Source: 70-18 sp041691815 (GTDB taxonomy: Bacteria; Pseudomonadota; Alphaproteobacteria; Acetobacterales; Acetobacteraceae). From it: 14,646 nt of DNA. The notes beneath the pieces are model-generated. The model made no database searches and was not told the DNA's origin. It was given only the letters and a program-made list of their open reading frames with translations. The stretch is from assembly GCA_041691815.1 (NCBI GenBank), contig JBEPTZ010000114.1:1-14646 (forward strand), in the 5' to 3' direction. Positions 13,910-14,646 of this stretch are shown piece after piece (within the stretch, counting starts at the first letter, position 1; every line of letters starts with the position of its first letter). The position numbers and the translations under genes were made by a program.

Positions 13910-14646
13910 ATGAGGTTGGGGTCGCGAATGCGATCGCTGTTGGCGGCGTAGATGTCGGTATAGCGGATACCCTCGCCATAGGCGCGGCGGGCGATGCGCC
14001 ATAGATTCTGGGTGGGCTGCACGACGATCTGGGTGGGCGCCTGGGCGGGCAGCCGGCCAGGCGCGGCCGGTGAGGCCGGGGTGGTGGCGGCGGCGGTGGC
14101 AGACAGGTCGGCGCGCTGGAACGGCAGTTCCACCCGCGCCTGCACGTGGCTGCTGCCCGGCGCGATCTGGTCCAGGCGCAGGATATGGGTGCCGGGGGCG
14201 ACCGACTGGCCGGGTTCGGCGGCCCAATGGCCCTGGGCGTCGGCGGTGACCTCGGCGGCGGGCTTGTTGTCGATATACAGCCGGATGCTGGCACCCGGCG
14301 GCGCGCTGCCGGCGAAGCGGATCTCGCCGGTGGAGCCGTAATCGACCACCCCGAGGCTGAGGCGCGCGGCGCCCGGTGATCCGGTTCTGGCCGGCGCGCC
14401 AGGGCCTTGCAGCACGCGCGGCGCGGCGCCGGCCGGGGTCAGCATCACCAGTGGCATGCCGCCGGGCAGCGGCGCCGGGGCGACGCCGGGGCTGGCGGCG
14501 ATGATCGCCGGGGCGGCGGCTGCTGCGGCCGGGCCGGGTGCGGTGGCGGCTGGTGGGGCCGCGCCGGGCGGGGTGGGCATGGCGACGATCACCGGGGCGC
14601 TGCCGGCGGTCTGGGCGCCGGCGGCATCGCGCGCGCTGAGGGTGAG
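13828..14646 (-). CDS. LysM-domain envelope protein, C-terminal part (5' end outside window)
   Basis: This is the end of a peptidoglycan-binding protein. The frame stays open to the right window edge (upstream codons read LTLSARDAAGAQTAGSAP), so the start is not here; the GTG at 14592 is probably internal. Order of parts from the edge: the tail of what looks like an Ig-like repeat, an Ala/Pro-rich low-complexity linker (about 14410-14600), an Ig-like or carboxypeptidase-regulatory-like beta domain (LSLGVVDYGSTGEIRFAG, then PPGASIRLYIDNKPAAEVTA), a second linker, and a C-terminal LysM domain (about 13879-14028: VVQPTQNLWRIARRAYGEG, then YTDIYAANSDRIRDPNLIYP and GQVFTLPP). Such proteins bind the cell wall; localisation here is inferred, as the signal region is off-window. 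Confidence 0.88.
   Translation of the reverse strand, partial: LTLSARDAAGAQTAGSAPVIVAMPTPPGAAPPAATAPGPAAAAAAPAIIAASPGVAPAPLPGGMPLVMLTPAGAAPRVLQGPGAPARTGSPGAARLSLGVVDYGSTGEIRFAGSAPPGASIRLYIDNKPAAEVTADAQGHWAAEPGQSVAPGTHILRLDQIAPGSSHVQARVELPFQRADLSATAAATTPASPAAPGRLPAQAPTQIVVQPTQNLWRIARRAYGEGIRYTDIYAANSDRIRDPNLIYPGQVFTLPPSSRPTVSTPASPNKSR

Noticed and set aside
13367..14227. A 286-codon minus-strand open frame across the hypothetical and LysM genes
   Set aside because: It lies in a different frame from the LysM domain, is made mostly of Arg, Pro and Gln, and has no supporting start signal.
1..14646. CRISPR arrays, tRNA or rRNA genes, transposase genes or phage genes
   Set aside because: None were seen on either strand. 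The only repeats are the short elements listed.

Overview
The window is GC-rich (about 65-70% by eye) and almost fully coding. It most likely comes from an alphaproteobacterium, and Acetobacteraceae (Rhodospirillales) is my best guess. The reasons are the base composition, the psd-pssA pair next to a LysM/Ig-like protein gene, and an A/T-rich intergenic repeat of a type I associate with that family. The family assignment is inference from memory, not the result of a search.

Left block (about 169-5638, all on the minus strand): a LysR regulator gene is followed, in order of transcription, by a flavin-dependent monooxygenase-like enzyme and a complete polar amino-acid ABC transporter (binding protein, two permeases, ATPase). 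Junctions are tight: a 4-base overlap between LysR and the flavoenzyme, and gaps of 22, 24 and 2 bases between the next genes. The ATPase start region consists of three tandem 15-bp units, each carrying an in-frame ATG. Divergent from lysR, on the plus strand (5710-6767), lie two overlapping carboxymuconolactone-decarboxylase/AhpD-fold genes. One of their products has the CxxC-x3-H redox motif and the other lacks it. The whole block looks like an uptake-plus-oxidation module for an unknown nitrogenous or amino-acid-like compound under LysR control.

Middle block (about 6771-11818, plus strand): an A/T-rich element of about 140 bp with inverted ends and a central 20-bp perfect palindrome precedes an octopine/nopaline-type opine dehydrogenase. 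Next come a carbohydrate-type (CUT1) ABC transporter, consisting of a binding protein and two permeases with no ATPase gene, and a TauE/SafE-type exporter. A 28-bp perfect palindrome sits between the binding-protein stop and the first permease. An opine dehydrogenase beside a sugar-type transporter, close to an amino-acid transporter, makes an opine-like substrate a reasonable but unproven idea.

Right block (11815-14646): core phosphatidylethanolamine synthesis genes pssA and psd (minus strand, 8-base overlap), a small unrecognised gene on the plus strand, and the C-terminal part of a LysM-domain envelope protein that runs off the right edge. The accessory and core blocks meet at a TTAA where two convergent genes share their stop codons.
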